Shown piece by piece: positions 9,019-17,566 of a DNA stretch of 64,000 bases. A program made the translations under genes and the position numbers. The notes beneath the pieces are model-generated. The model was not told the origin of the DNA, searched no databases, and saw nothing but the letters and a program-made list of their open reading frames with translations. Source of the stretch: Mobilitalea sibirica (lineage in GTDB: Bacteria; Bacillota; Clostridia; Lachnospirales; Lachnospiraceae); contig NZ_JAEAGR010000011.1 of assembly GCF_015999265.1 (NCBI RefSeq), forward strand, positions 62,001-126,000. The letters are read 5' to 3'. Numbering within the stretch: the stretch's first letter is position 1; each line of letters opens with the position of its first letter.

Positions 9019-10287
9019 ATGTCTTATAAAAAAATTATACCCTATATTAACGCAGAAAACGAAGTTCTTGCCAATGTTACAGAATTGGCAAAAGAATACT
9101 CCTATGGGGGAGCCGATGAATTACTTATTTATAATTATTCAAAGGATGAAAAATCCAGGGAGGAGTTTCTGTCACTTGTTAAAGAAATTTCGAGATTAGT
9201 CGATATTCCTCTCATCATCGGTTGTCATATTAACCGAATGGAGGATGTAAAAAAGGCGCTATATACCGGTGCTTCCTCCGTATTAATTCGATTGATGCAG
9301 CTGAAGGATCAAAACTTAATAAAAGAAGTTTCTAACCGCTTCGGTTCTGATAAAATCATGATTGAACTTGATATGATTGAATATATTGATAAAAACGATA
9401 AACAATTATTAAGTTATTTAAAAGAACAAGGGGTAGGCAACCTATTATTTAAGCACGTAGCATTGACATCGAAAGTTTTAGAAGTGATTCAAAATGCCCC
9501 GATACCTGTAATCATTAGAGATAGCTTAGTAAGAAATGATATCGGTAGCCTTATTTCTCTGAATAATGTAATCGGAGTGGCAACCAACTTCTATGAAAAT
9601 AAAGATATTCTGAAAGCGAAGCATGCTTTAAAGGAAGAAGGAATCAGTGTTAATACCTTTGAAAGTAAGCTTCCTTTTTCCGCATTTAAAACAGATGACA
9701 AGGGTCTTATTCCTGTAATCACACAGGATTTTAAATCCGGTGAAGTATTAATGCTTGCGTATATGAATGAAGAAGCTTATAATAAGACTATTGCCGGTGG
9801 CAGGATGACATACTGGTCAAGAAGCCGGAATTGCTTATGGTTAAAGGGAGAAACTTCAGGTCATTTTCAATATCTGAAAGAATTATCCTTGGATTGTGAT
9901 AAAGATACTCTCTTAGCCAAAGTTTTGCAGATTGGTCCGGCTTGTCATACCGGAAGTAAAAACTGCTTTATTACAAATCTGATGGAGAAGGAACATAACA
10001 GTAAAGATCCTTTCCATGTATTCCAGGATGTATATCAGGTTATAATGGATCGTAAGTTAAATCCGAAAGAAGGTTCTTATACGAATTACTTGTTTGATAA
10101 AGGACTTGATAAGATTCTAAAAAAATGCGGTGAAGAATCAGCAGAAATCATTATTGCGGCTAAAAATCCGGGTGCAGAAGAGCTGCGTTATGAGATCGCG
10201 GATTATTTATACCACATGATGGTACTAATGGCGGAGTGTGGACTTGACTGGAAAGATATTACCCAGGAATTAGAGCATAGAAAATAA
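9019..10287 (+). CDS. hisIE: HisIE bifunctional enzyme with an N-terminal degenerate HisF-like barrel
   Basis: 422 residues, about twice the size of normal HisIE. Residues ~228-325 are the HisI phosphoribosyl-AMP cyclohydrolase ([20 protein letters not shown], with Cys in LDCD, ACHTG and NCF for zinc). Residues ~333-422 are the HisE phosphoribosyl-ATP pyrophosphatase ([15 protein letters not shown]...EIADYLYHM). Residues 1-215 align along their length with His[54 protein letters not shown]. The HisF catalytic Asp of CLD is Asn here, the second Asp of TSIDRDGT is gone, and the GGGI and SGG phosphate loops read GCHI and IRDS. The barrel is therefore probably non-catalytic. AGGAGG precedes the ATG. 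Confidence 0.9.
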   Translation: MSYKKIIPYINAENEVLANVTELAKEYSYGGADELLIYNYSKDEKSREEFLSLVKEISRLVDIPLIIGCHINRMEDVKKALYTGASSVLIRLMQLKDQNLIKEVSNRFGSDKIMIELDMIEYIDKNDKQLLSYLKEQGVGNLLFKHVALTSKVLEVIQNAPIPVIIRDSLVRNDIGSLISLNNVIGVATNFYENKDILKAKHALKEEGISVNTFESKLPFSAFKTDDKGLIPVITQDFKSGEVLMLAYMNEEAYNKTIAGGRMTYWSRSRNCLWLKGETSGHFQYLKELSLDCDKDTLLAKVLQIGPACHTGSKNCFITNLMEKEHNSKDPFHVFQDVYQVIMDRKLNPKEGSYTNYLFDKGLDKILKKCGEESAEIIIAAKNPGAEELRYEIADYLYHMMVLMAECGLDWKDITQELEHRK

Positions 10288-10386
10288 GCAGTTGTTTTTA
10301 TAAAAAAACGTAGTAAAATATAGTTACGAATTTTTGTTCTATTACAAGAATAAAAAGGAAATTCCCTATATAGGAGGCAAAGACAA

Positions 10387-13029
10387 GTGCAAAAATATGG
10401 TGTTAACGAACTGAGAAAAATGTTTTTGGAATTTTTTGAAAGCAAGGGACATCTGGTGGTAAACAGTTTTCCGTTGATCCCACATAATGATAATAGTTTA
10501 TTATTAATAAATTCCGGTATGGCTCCGCTGAAGCCTTATTTTACCGGGCAGGAGATTCCGCCTAGAAATCGGATGGCAACCTGTCAAAAATGTATTCGTA
10601 CCGGAGATATTGAAAATGTAGGTAAGACAGCCAGACATGCCACCTTTTTTGAGATGCTTGGTAATTTCTCTTTTGGAGATTACTTTAAGCATGAAGCTAT
10701 CGCATGGTCTTGGGAGTTTTTAACCGAGATTGTCGGACTTGATAAGAACAGGCTTTATCCATCCGTTTATGAAGAAGATGATGAAGCCTTTGAAATCTGG
10801 AATAAAGAGATTGGTATAGCACCGGAAAGAATATATCGTTTGGGTAAAGCGGACAATTTCTGGGAGCACGGAGCAGGTCCTTGTGGACCCTGTTCTGAAA
10901 TCTATTATGACCGCGGTGAAAAATACGGCTGCGGCAAAGTTGGTTGTGAAGTGGGCTGTGATTGTGACCGCTTTATCGAGGTATGGAATAATGTATTTAC
11001 CCAGTTTAATGGGGACGGTAAAGGCAAATATACAGAACTTGAAAGCAAGAACATTGATACCGGTATGGGTCTGGAAAGATTAGCGACGGTAGTTCAGGAT
11101 GTCAGCTCTATCTTTGATATTGATACCTTTAAAGCAACCCGTGATAAAGTATGCCAAATTGCTAAAGTAAGTTATCAGACGAATCCGAAGACGGATGTAT
11201 CTATCCGTCTGATCACTGATCATATCCGCTCTGTTACTTTTATGGCATCGGATGGTATCATACCTTCCAACGAAGGTAGGGGTTATGTATTTCGAAGACT
11301 ACTTCGTCGTGCTGCCAGACATGGAAGATTACTGGGTATCGAAGGCAGCTTTTTAGCAGAACTTGCAAAGACGGTTATCTTAGAATGTAGGGATGGTTAT
11401 CCTGAATTAGAAGAGAAGAAAGAGTATATCTTAAAACTTTTATCCATTGAAGAGGATAAATTTAATAAAACGATTGATCAAGGCCTTAGCATCTTAAGTG
11501 ATATGGAACAGGAATTAGAGAAAAGCAATTCCAAAGTCCTTTCGGGTGAAGATGTATTCAAACTTTATGATACCTATGGCTTTCCTATTGACTTAACAAA
11601 GGAAATCCTAGAAGAGAAGGGTCTTGAAGTGGATGAAAATGGCTTCAAAGAGGCCATGGAGGTTCAGAGAGTAACCGCGAGAAGCGCTAGAGGAACTACG
11701 AATTATATGGGAGCAGAAGAAACGGTTTATCAGCAGATAGATCCGGCAATTACTTCGGAATTTGTTGGATACGATAACCTATCTTATAGCTCAGAAATAA
11801 CAGTTTTGACAACTGATACAGAACTGGTTGATGAACTGGTAGCTGGCCAAAAAGGTACTATAATTGTTAAGGAAACCCCGTTTTATGCAACTAGCGGTGG
11901 CCAGGCAGCGGATAGTGGTGTTATTATTACAAAGGATGCCCGTTTTGAGGTAGAAGACACCATAAAACTACAGGGCGGCAAAATAGGTCATGTGGGTACC
12001 GTTATACAGGGGATTTTTAAATTAAATGATCAGGTAAGCTTACAGGTTAATGCAGCACAAAGAGCCGCAACAGCGAAAAATCATAGTGCAACTCATCTGC
12101 TACAGAAAGCTTTAAGAACGGTACTTGGAAGTCATGTGGAGCAGGCCGGTTCCTTAGTAACAGAGGATCGTTTGCGTTTTGATTTTACTCATTTTTCTGC
12201 GTTAACACAGGAGGAAATTGAGAAAGTAGAAGCCTTGGTTAACGAACAAATCGATCATAATATTTTAGTATATACCCAGATTATGAATATTGAGGATGCG
12301 AAAAAAGAAGGAGCTATGGCATTATTCGGAGAAAAGTACACGGATAATGTACGCGTTGTAACCATGGGTGAATACAGCAAGGAATTATGCGGAGGAACTC
12401 ATGTGGCAACAACGGGAGTCATCTCTGTATTTAAGATATTGTCAGAGACTGGTATTGCTGCCGGAGTAAGAAGAATTGAGGCTCTTACTGGCAATAATGT
12501 ATTCGCATATTATAAGGAATTGGAAAATGAATTAGCATCAGCTTCTAGGGCTGCAAAAGCAGAACCTGCACAATTAACCGGTAAAATAGAAGGTTTCTTA
12601 GAAGAGATTAAAGCCCTTCGCTCGGAAAACGAAAAGCTTAAGTCCAAATTAGCGAATAATTCTTTAGGTGATGTAATGAATCAGGTTGTTGAGGTGAAGG
12701 GTATTAAATTACTTTCTGCTAAAGTTCCTGAGCTTGACATGAATGGTTTAAGAAATCTTGGTGATCAGCTGAAAGATAAATTGGGTGAAGGAGTTATCGT
12801 ACTGGCTTCCTCAACGGCGCCGGACAAGGTAAGTCTACTTGCCATGGCAACGGATGGTGTAATGAAGCAAGGCGCCCATGCCGGTAATCTGATTAAAGAA
12901 TTAGCAGCTTTGGTTGGCGGCGGTGGCGGCGGTAGACCAAATATGGCACAGGCCGGCGGTAAGAATGCAGCAGGAATTGATGCAGCAATCGCGAAAGCAA
13001 AAGATGTTTTAAGTAGTCAATTACAATAA
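10387..13029 (+). CDS. alaS: Alanyl-tRNA synthetase
   Basis: 880 residues, a full-length class II AlaRS. The start is GTG with AGGAGG nine bases upstream, and translation begins QKYGVNELRKMFLEFFESKGH. The catalytic domain includes PHNDNSLLLINSGMAPLKPYF and the motif 2 region RTGDIENVGKTARHATFFEMLGNFSFGDYFK. The editing domain has the zinc ligands in NHSATHLLQKAL and CGGTHV. The C-Ala domain contains the DHHA1-type glycine run VGGGGGGRPNMAQAGG. It lies 100 bases after hisIE with no T-box visible, so read-through from the hisB promoter is possible. Confidence 0.97.
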   Translation: MQKYGVNELRKMFLEFFESKGHLVVNSFPLIPHNDNSLLLINSGMAPLKPYFTGQEIPPRNRMATCQKCIRTGDIENVGKTARHATFFEMLGNFSFGDYFKHEAIAWSWEFLTEIVGLDKNRLYPSVYEEDDEAFEIWNKEIGIAPERIYRLGKADNFWEHGAGPCGPCSEIYYDRGEKYGCGKVGCEVGCDCDRFIEVWNNVFTQFNGDGKGKYTELESKNIDTGMGLERLATVVQDVSSIFDIDTFKATRDKVCQIAKVSYQTNPKTDVSIRLITDHIRSVTFMASDGIIPSNEGRGYVFRRLLRRAARHGRLLGIEGSFLAELAKTVILECRDGYPELEEKKEYILKLLSIEEDKFNKTIDQGLSILSDMEQELEKSNSKVLSGEDVFKLYDTYGFPIDLTKEILEEKGLEVDENGFKEAMEVQRVTARSARGTTNYMGAEETVYQQIDPAITSEFVGYDNLSYSSEITVLTTDTELVDELVAGQKGTIIVKETPFYATSGGQAADSGVIITKDARFEVEDTIKLQGGKIGHVGTVIQGIFKLNDQVSLQVNAAQRAATAKNHSATHLLQKALRTVLGSHVEQAGSLVTEDRLRFDFTHFSALTQEEIEKVEALVNEQIDHNILVYTQIMNIEDAKKEGAMALFGEKYTDNVRVVTMGEYSKELCGGTHVATTGVISVFKILSETGIAAGVRRIEALTGNNVFAYYKELENELASASRAAKAEPAQLTGKIEGFLEEIKALRSENEKLKSKLANNSLGDVMNQVVEVKGIKLLSAKVPELDMNGLRNLGDQLKDKLGEGVIVLASSTAPDKVSLLAMATDGVMKQGAHAGNLIKELAALVGGGGGGRPNMAQAGGKNAAGIDAAIAKAKDVLSSQLQ

Positions 13030-13081
13030 TTCCAGATATAGGATAAGCAACAGGTTTTCCTGTTTTCAATTGAAAAAGCAG

Positions 13082-13109
13082 TTGACGAAATTGTAAAATA
13101 TGTTATAAT
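13082..13109 (+). promoter_or_regulatory. Promoter of rpsU
   Basis: TTGACG at 13082-13087 and TATAAT at 13104-13109 with a 16-base spacer. It lies just after alaS and 80 bases before rpsU. Confidence 0.72.
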
Positions 13110-13188
13110 CATTTTAGTGCTATTCAAAAAATACCCAAACAGTTGTATACGCACAATACACAACTGGAGGGAGGTTAGGTGTGAGACG

Positions 13189-13362
13189 ATGTCAAATGTA
13201 GTTGTTAAAGATAACGAAACATTAGATAGTGCTCTCCGCAGATTCAAAAGAAACTGCGCGAAAGCCGGTATCCAACAGGAGATCCGTAAGAGGGAGCATT
13301 ATGAGAAGCCCAGCGTAAGACGTAAGAAAAAGTCTGAAGCGGCTAGAAAACGTAAATATTAA
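13189..13362 (+). CDS. rpsU: 30S ribosomal protein S21
   Basis: 57 residues, [20 protein letters not shown] followed by the basic C-terminal tail ending RKRKY, an unmistakable S21. The frame is open from 13117, but the conserved N-terminus begins at ATG 13189, behind GGAGGGAGGT at 13166-13175. It has its own promoter. Its likely terminator now lies at 14152-14181, separated from it by an IS200-type insertion. Confidence 0.96.
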   Translation: MSNVVVKDNETLDSALRRFKRNCAKAGIQQEIRKREHYEKPSVRRKKKSEAARKRKY

Positions 13363-13515
13363 TTAAAATCAGCACCACCCGTCAAACGGGTGGTATGCTC
13401 TGAGGCTATAAGCCTCTGTTACCGGCCAGCGCCTAAAGACGCTGGCTTTCACTTTGTTCAAGCCACTACGCCATTGTCTCCTTTGCCGCCCCTGAAGGGA
13501 CGAACTGACTACCGG

Positions 13516-13971
13516 CTACCCCTTAAAGGGGTCCTCATATTCTTTTACACTTAATTTATCACGTAATATATCTTGCTTTTCTTGGTCTTGTATATACTTT
13601 TTAATGGTTGCCTCATTTAGTCCTACTGTGCTGACATAGTAACCTTCTGACCAAAAATGTCTATTTCCAAACTTATATTTCAAGTTTGCATGCTTGTCAA
13701 AAATCATTAGTGCGCTTTTTCCTTTTAAGTATCCCATAAAACTTGAAACACTATATTTAGGTGGTATACTCACCAACATATGGATGTGATCGGGCATTAG
13801 ATGCCCTTCTATAATTTCCACTCCCTTGTAAGAACATAATTGCTTTAATATATCTCGAATACTTTCTTTGTATTGATTGTATATTATTTTTCGTCTATAC
13901 TTAGGAGAGAACACAATGTGGTACTTGCACATCCATTTTGTATGTGCTAAGTCATTCGTTTTGTTTGCCAT
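13516..13971 (-). CDS. tnpA: IS200/IS605-family Y1 (HUH) transposase TnpA
   Basis: 151 residues, full length for TnpA. The metal-binding HUH motif is His62-Ile-His64 in MPDHIHMLVSIP. The catalytic tyrosine is Tyr126 in ATIKKYIQDQEKQD, with Gln130 on the same helix. The enzyme moves single-stranded element circles by recognising end hairpins. No frameshift is seen, so the element may be active. The GGAAAGG ribosome binding site seven bases before the ATG is held in a long hairpin (13973-14035). Confidence 0.95.
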   Translation of the reverse strand: MANKTNDLAHTKWMCKYHIVFSPKYRRKIIYNQYKESIRDILKQLCSYKGVEIIEGHLMPDHIHMLVSIPPKYSVSSFMGYLKGKSALMIFDKHANLKYKFGNRHFWSEGYYVSTVGLNEATIKKYIQDQEKQDILRDKLSVKEYEDPFKG

Positions 13972-13972
13972 G

Positions 13973-14035
13973 AAATCACCTTTCCTTTGTTATAGTAGTA
14001 GCCTGAACAACTCTATTATAACTGAAAGGTGATTT
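13973..14035 (-). promoter_or_regulatory. Hairpin covering the tnpA ribosome binding site; + strand side looks like a terminator
   Basis: Twelve-base perfect arms AAATCACCTTTC (13973-13984) and GAAAGGTGATTT (14024-14035), plus an inner helix 13990-13998/14013-14021 with eight of nine pairs. Read on the minus strand the arm nearest tnpA contains the GGAAAGG ribosome binding site, so folding would block translation. Read on the + strand the hairpin ends in TTTTTT and could stop transcripts entering from rpsU. Both features are known controls of IS200; their presence here is seen, their action is inferred. Confidence 0.7.
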
Positions 14036-14151
14036 TTTGCTATAAGCAAATGGCCAACCACCCGCATAGCAGGTGGATTTATGCTTCGCATAGCTCATTT
14101 CTCTTTTGAGAAACTCGCTTTATGCTCAACAGGCTAAAGCCGTATTTAAAG

Positions 14152-14181
14152 ACTTCCAATGAATATCATTGGAAGTTTTTT
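14152..14181 (+). terminator. Rho-independent terminator, probably the original rpsU terminator
   Basis: ACTTCCAATG (14152-14161), loop AATAT, CATTGGAAGT (14167-14176), then a run of six T. The ten-base stem is perfect. It is 790 bases after the rpsU stop, with the IS200-type element filling the gap. Confidence 0.85.
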
Positions 14182-14232
14182 GCGAGTTAAATAATTTCAT
14201 GTTATGTAGGGGCATATGAACATATTTTATTA

Positions 14233-14790
14233 TAGGGGCATATTTTCATTATCCCCTCTGAAGATTTCCTGATCCGCTCGCGCCAGTGGTCCCTATGTAG
14301 AGCAGGGACCCACTGACAGGCGCATAGCTACTCAGTAAATCTCATAGGGGAAGAATGAACAATATGCCCCCTTTCATTTATTGGCTAAGAAGTTATTATT
14401 TACAACATATTTTCATTATCTCTCTGAAGATTTCCTGATCCGCTCGCGCCAGTGGTCCCTATGTAGAGCAGGGACCCACTGACAGGCGCATAGCTACTCA
14501 GTAAATCTCATAGGAGAAGAATGAGCAATATGCACCCTTTCATTTATTGGCTAAGAAGTTATTATTTGCAGCATATTTTCATTATCCCTTTGAAGATTTC
14601 CTGATCCGCTCGCACCAGCGGTCCCTAAATAGAACAGGGACCCACTGACAGGTGCATAGCTACTTAGAATATTTCTTCGGAGAAAACATTTCATATGCCC
14701 CTTTTCATATATTGGATAAGAAGTTATTGTTTACAACATATTATTATAGCCTCTGAAGATATCCTAATCCGCTTGCGCCAGTGGTCCTTT
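14233..14790. repeat. 166-bp tandem repeat array, about 3.3 copies, each with a long hairpin
   Basis: The landmark AAGATTTCCT recurs at 14261, 14427 and 14593, and a variant at 14756, giving periods of 166, 166 and 163 bases. The last copy breaks off after CCAGTGGTCC near 14788. Each unit contains a hairpin with CCAGTGGTCCCT facing AGGGACCCACTG around a nine-base loop, extended outward by GCGCC/GGCGC and AAGATTT/AAATCT. In copy 3 the pair GCGCC/GGCGC has become GCACC/GGTGC, so pairing is kept. In copy 2 the outer arms changed together (CCCC to CTCT against GGGG to GGAG). No coding frame runs through it. The stretch from 14791 to 14898 is AT-rich and shows nothing else I can name. Confidence 0.9.
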
Positions 14791-14898
14791 TCATTTTTTA
14801 TTAATTGTTTATTTTAAATTTTCCTGACGAATAGTCTACATAGAGAGAAAAAAACATATATTATTAACAGTATCTGCTAAGGATTTAAGGGGGCTCCC

Positions 14899-15264
14899 AT
14901 GGGCAATAACTTGAAATCAACCCATAAAAAATTTAAAAAGAATTCTAAGAATACATTATACCAAGGCTTAGACACGAAAAAGAAAGCAAAATCCAGTCAA
15001 AAATTATCTTGTCTTGAGGAATTATCGAATCGTCTTAATCTTCCGGCTGATATTTTAGCCGGGGCTCCAATTATTACTGCTACCGGTAGAAATGAAATAT
15101 GTCTGGAAAATTATAAGGGTATTATTGAATATAACGGAGATTTAATTAAGGTTCAGACGAAGGCATGTAAAATATGCATTGAGGGTAAACATTTAAATAT
15201 ACTCTATTTTACAGAAGATGAGATGCGTATTACAGGGTTCATTCAAGCTATTTACTACCAATGA
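14899..15264 (+). CDS. yqfC: Sporulation protein YqfC family
   Basis: 121 residues. The C-terminal ~80 residues (LPADILAGAPIITATGRNEICLENYKGIIEYN... ending with MRITGFIQAIYY) match the YqfC family, a small protein made in the mother cell under sigma-E in Bacillus. An N-terminal basic extension of about 35 residues (many Lys, Ser, Asn) is longer than in Bacillus. It is immediately followed by yqfD, the standard pair. An AAGGGGGCTCCC stretch before the ATG contains the ribosome binding site. Confidence 0.88.
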   Translation: MGNNLKSTHKKFKKNSKNTLYQGLDTKKKAKSSQKLSCLEELSNRLNLPADILAGAPIITATGRNEICLENYKGIIEYNGDLIKVQTKACKICIEGKHLNILYFTEDEMRITGFIQAIYYQ

Positions 15265-15294
15265 TAGATAGATTTAAATGTTGGAGGTTATCAC

Positions 15295-16536
15295 ATGTTA
15301 ATAAAACTGGTAAACTGGCTTCGAGGATATCTAATCGTGCAAATCCGTGGTATATCACCGGAGCGGTTTATTAATTTATGCAGTTATAAAAAGATATTTA
15401 TTTGGGATATCAGTAATAAGGCAGATATTTACCAATTTAAAATCACAGTAAAAAATTTTAAGAATTTAAAACCGATTATAAAAAAAACCGGTATTGTACC
15501 TCGGATAAATCAAAAAAGAGGGTTCCCTTTCTTTTTGTATCGAAACAGAAAGAGAAAGGGTTTTTTTATCGGAGGCTTTATCTGTATCTTGCTAGTATAC
15601 ATCATGTCCTTTTTTATATGGAATATCAGTATCCTCGGAGGCTCTAAGTATACACCGGAGGCTATGGTTAAGTTTCTGAATGATAATAAGGTCTATACCG
15701 GTATATTAAAAAAGAAGGTGGACTGCCAGGAAATTGAGGAAACCATAAGGCTTGCTTATAAAGATATCGGTTGGGTATCTGCAGAAATCAAAGGTACCAG
15801 ACTAATTATTAAGATTACAGAAACGAATATGCCGGCTCCGGCTGAAATAGCGATTGCTCCCAGTCATATGATAGCAACGAAAGATGCAATTGTACAGAAA
15901 ATAATTACAAGAACCGGTACCCCTATGGTAAAGCCGGGGGATGTAATTAAAAAAGGGGATATCCTAGTATCAGGTATTATAACCATTAAGGGAGATTTCG
16001 AGGATATCTTAGATTTAAAGCCTGTGATTGCCAGTGCAGACATTCTCTGTAAATCTTACTATGATTATCATGAAGAATTTTCTATGGACTACATAAAAAA
16101 AATATTCACAGATGAGAAGAAAAAAGGGTATTATTTTACGCTTCTGGGTAAAAAAATATTTTTATATAATCCTAGTAATTCCTATAATAGGTATGATATA
16201 ATTGTTGAAGAAAATACCCTTCATATAACAGATACCTTTTATCTGCCGTTACGGTATGGTACGGTTACGGCAAGAGAATATGTACAAAAGGAGAGTACCT
16301 ATTCACAGGATGAGGCTATTGCAATTGCAAAAGCAAGATTAAAACGATATTTAGACCGATTAATTGAAAACAATGTTTTAATTATAGAAAATAATGTTAC
16401 AATATCAATAGAGAATAACACATGTATTGCTAAGGGTAGAATTATTGTAGAAGAACCTGCATGGGAATACAAAATAGTAGATGAGAGTGAGTGGAGGATT
16501 GAACAGCCGGATGAGCATAATGGAGACAATAATTGA
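15295..16536 (+). CDS. yqfD: Sporulation protein YqfD
   Basis: 413 residues, sporulation stage IV protein family. The N-terminal cytoplasmic part (LVNWLRGYLIVQIRG...PERFINLC) is followed by a basic stretch and one membrane segment at about residues 89-111, with a large domain beyond it (VSAEIKGTRLIIKITET, GTPMVKPGDVIKKGDILVSG). The family is needed for efficient sporulation in Bacillus; its molecular role is unknown to me. TTGGAGGTTATCAC precedes the ATG. The last 26 bases overlap phoH, so translation is probably coupled. Confidence 0.92.
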   Translation: MLIKLVNWLRGYLIVQIRGISPERFINLCSYKKIFIWDISNKADIYQFKITVKNFKNLKPIIKKTGIVPRINQKRGFPFFLYRNRKRKGFFIGGFICILLVYIMSFFIWNISILGGSKYTPEAMVKFLNDNKVYTGILKKKVDCQEIEETIRLAYKDIGWVSAEIKGTRLIIKITETNMPAPAEIAIAPSHMIATKDAIVQKIITRTGTPMVKPGDVIKKGDILVSGIITIKGDFEDILDLKPVIASADILCKSYYDYHEEFSMDYIKKIFTDEKKKGYYFTLLGKKIFLYNPSNSYNRYDIIVEENTLHITDTFYLPLRYGTVTAREYVQKESTYSQDEAIAIAKARLKRYLDRLIENNVLIIENNVTISIENNTCIAKGRIIVEEPAWEYKIVDESEWRIEQPDEHNGDNN

Positions 16537-17566
16537 TATACCGGCCGAACATGAAAGAAATGTATTCGGTCAATTCGACAACTTTGTAAAAATCATAGAG
16601 AAAACCTTAAATGTAACGATCATAGCAAGAAACGGCGAGATTAAGGTCGTAGGAAGTGCAGAAGATGTTGTTAAGGCTAAAAGCGTATTTGTACAGCTGT
16701 TAGAGCTTTCCAAACGGGGCAATACCATAACGGAACAAAATGTCAATTACGCTTTATCATTATGTTTTGAATCAAAGGAAAGTGCGATTGTGGAGATTGA
16801 TAAGGACCTAATCTGTCATACGATTAATGGAAAGCCAATAAAACCTAAGACCCTTGGACAGAAATCCTATGTAGATCAGATACGTAATAAAATGATTGTG
16901 TTTGGTGTAGGACCGGCAGGAACCGGAAAAACCTATCTGGCTATGGCGATGGGAATAACGGCATTTAAAAAAGATGAAGTCAATAAGATTATATTAACCC
17001 GTCCTGCAATCGAAGCAGGTGAAAAACTTGGTTTTTTACCGGGTGATTTACAAAGTAAAGTAGATCCGTATCTAAGGCCTCTTTATGATGCCCTTTATCA
17101 GATTATGGGTCCGGATGCTTATATTAAAAACACAGAAAAAGGTTTGATTGAAGTGGCACCTTTAGCTTACATGCGCGGAAGAACACTGGACAATGCCTTT
17201 ATTATTTTGGATGAAGCACAGAACACCACACCGGCTCAGATGAAGATGTTTTTGACCAGAATTGGCTTTGGTTCAAAAGTTGTAATTACCGGTGATATGA
17301 CCCAGAAGGATTTACCGAACGGTACGAAATCAGGACTTGATGTAGCTATTAAAGTTTTAAGTAAAATTGAAGATATCGGTTTTTCTTATCTGACCAGCCA
17401 GGATGTTGTAAGGCATCCACTGGTTCAAAAAATTGTTAAGGCTTATGAATCTTTTGAAGAAAGACAAAAGCGATATGAACTAAAAGGCCAGGAGAAAAAC
17501 AGGAAATTTAACAGATTAAATTATAAATCTGAAAAGATCAGGGGTAACAGATATGAAAAAAGGTAA
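16511..17566 (+). CDS. phoH: PhoH family ATPase (PhoH/YbeZ type)
   Basis: 351 residues. A KH-like N-terminal part (NVTIIARNGEIKVVGSAEDV) precedes the PhoH ATPase with Walker A GPAGTGKT and Walker B FIILDEAQN, then TRIGFGSKVVITGDMTQKDLP. It is a cytoplasmic P-loop protein commonly encoded next to ybeY and thought to work with it in rRNA and RNA quality control. The start overlaps yqfD: ATG 16511 and ATG 16520 are both possible behind GTGGAGG. It also overlaps the following gene by 14 bases. The order yqfC-yqfD-phoH-yqfF-ybeY is the usual Firmicute arrangement. Confidence 0.93.
   Translation: MSIMETIIDIPAEHERNVFGQFDNFVKIIEKTLNVTIIARNGEIKVVGSAEDVVKAKSVFVQLLELSKRGNTITEQNVNYALSLCFESKESAIVEIDKDLICHTINGKPIKPKTLGQKSYVDQIRNKMIVFGVGPAGTGKTYLAMAMGITAFKKDEVNKIILTRPAIEAGEKLGFLPGDLQSKVDPYLRPLYDALYQIMGPDAYIKNTEKGLIEVAPLAYMRGRTLDNAFIILDEAQNTTPAQMKMFLTRIGFGSKVVITGDMTQKDLPNGTKSGLDVAIKVLSKIEDIGFSYLTSQDVVRHPLVQKIVKAYESFEERQKRYELKGQEKNRKFNRLNYKSEKIRGNRYEKR

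Larger units (their letters stand above)
13371..14140 (-). mobile_element. IS200-type insertion sequence (IS200/IS605 family, tnpA only)
   Basis: A single transposase gene on the minus strand is flanked by the subterminal hairpins typical of this single-strand transposing family. On the tnpA-distal side are ACCACCCG/CGGGTGGT (13374-13381/13387-13394), GAGGCT/AGCCTC (13402-13407/13411-13416) and GCCAGCG/CGCTGGC (13425-13431/13440-13446). On the tnpA-proximal side is CCACC/GGTGG (14058-14062/14072-14076). No tnpB or omega-RNA guide region is seen. Exact ends are uncertain because the family makes no target duplication; I place them between the rpsU stop and the terminator at 14152. Confidence 0.8.

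Noticed and set aside
10883-11083. Short + strand frame inside alaS and other overlapping frames within genes
   Set aside because: They lie in shifted or opposite frames of well-recognised genes, have no family features, and are shadows of codon use.
13374-13394. ACCACCCG...CGGGTGGT looked at first like a T-box or terminator of rpsU
   Set aside because: It has no T run and no T-box consensus, and belongs with other subterminal hairpins of the IS200-type element that ends on this side.
14125-14140. CTCAACAGGCTAAAGC occurs here and again at 58262-58277
   Set aside because: A shared 16-mer could mean a relic IS end, but one such match is expected by chance in about 64 kb on two strands, and the flanks do not match.
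13371-14140. IS605-type element with tnpB and guide RNA
   Set aside because: No TnpB (RuvC-like) frame, whole or broken, is present; the element has tnpA only.
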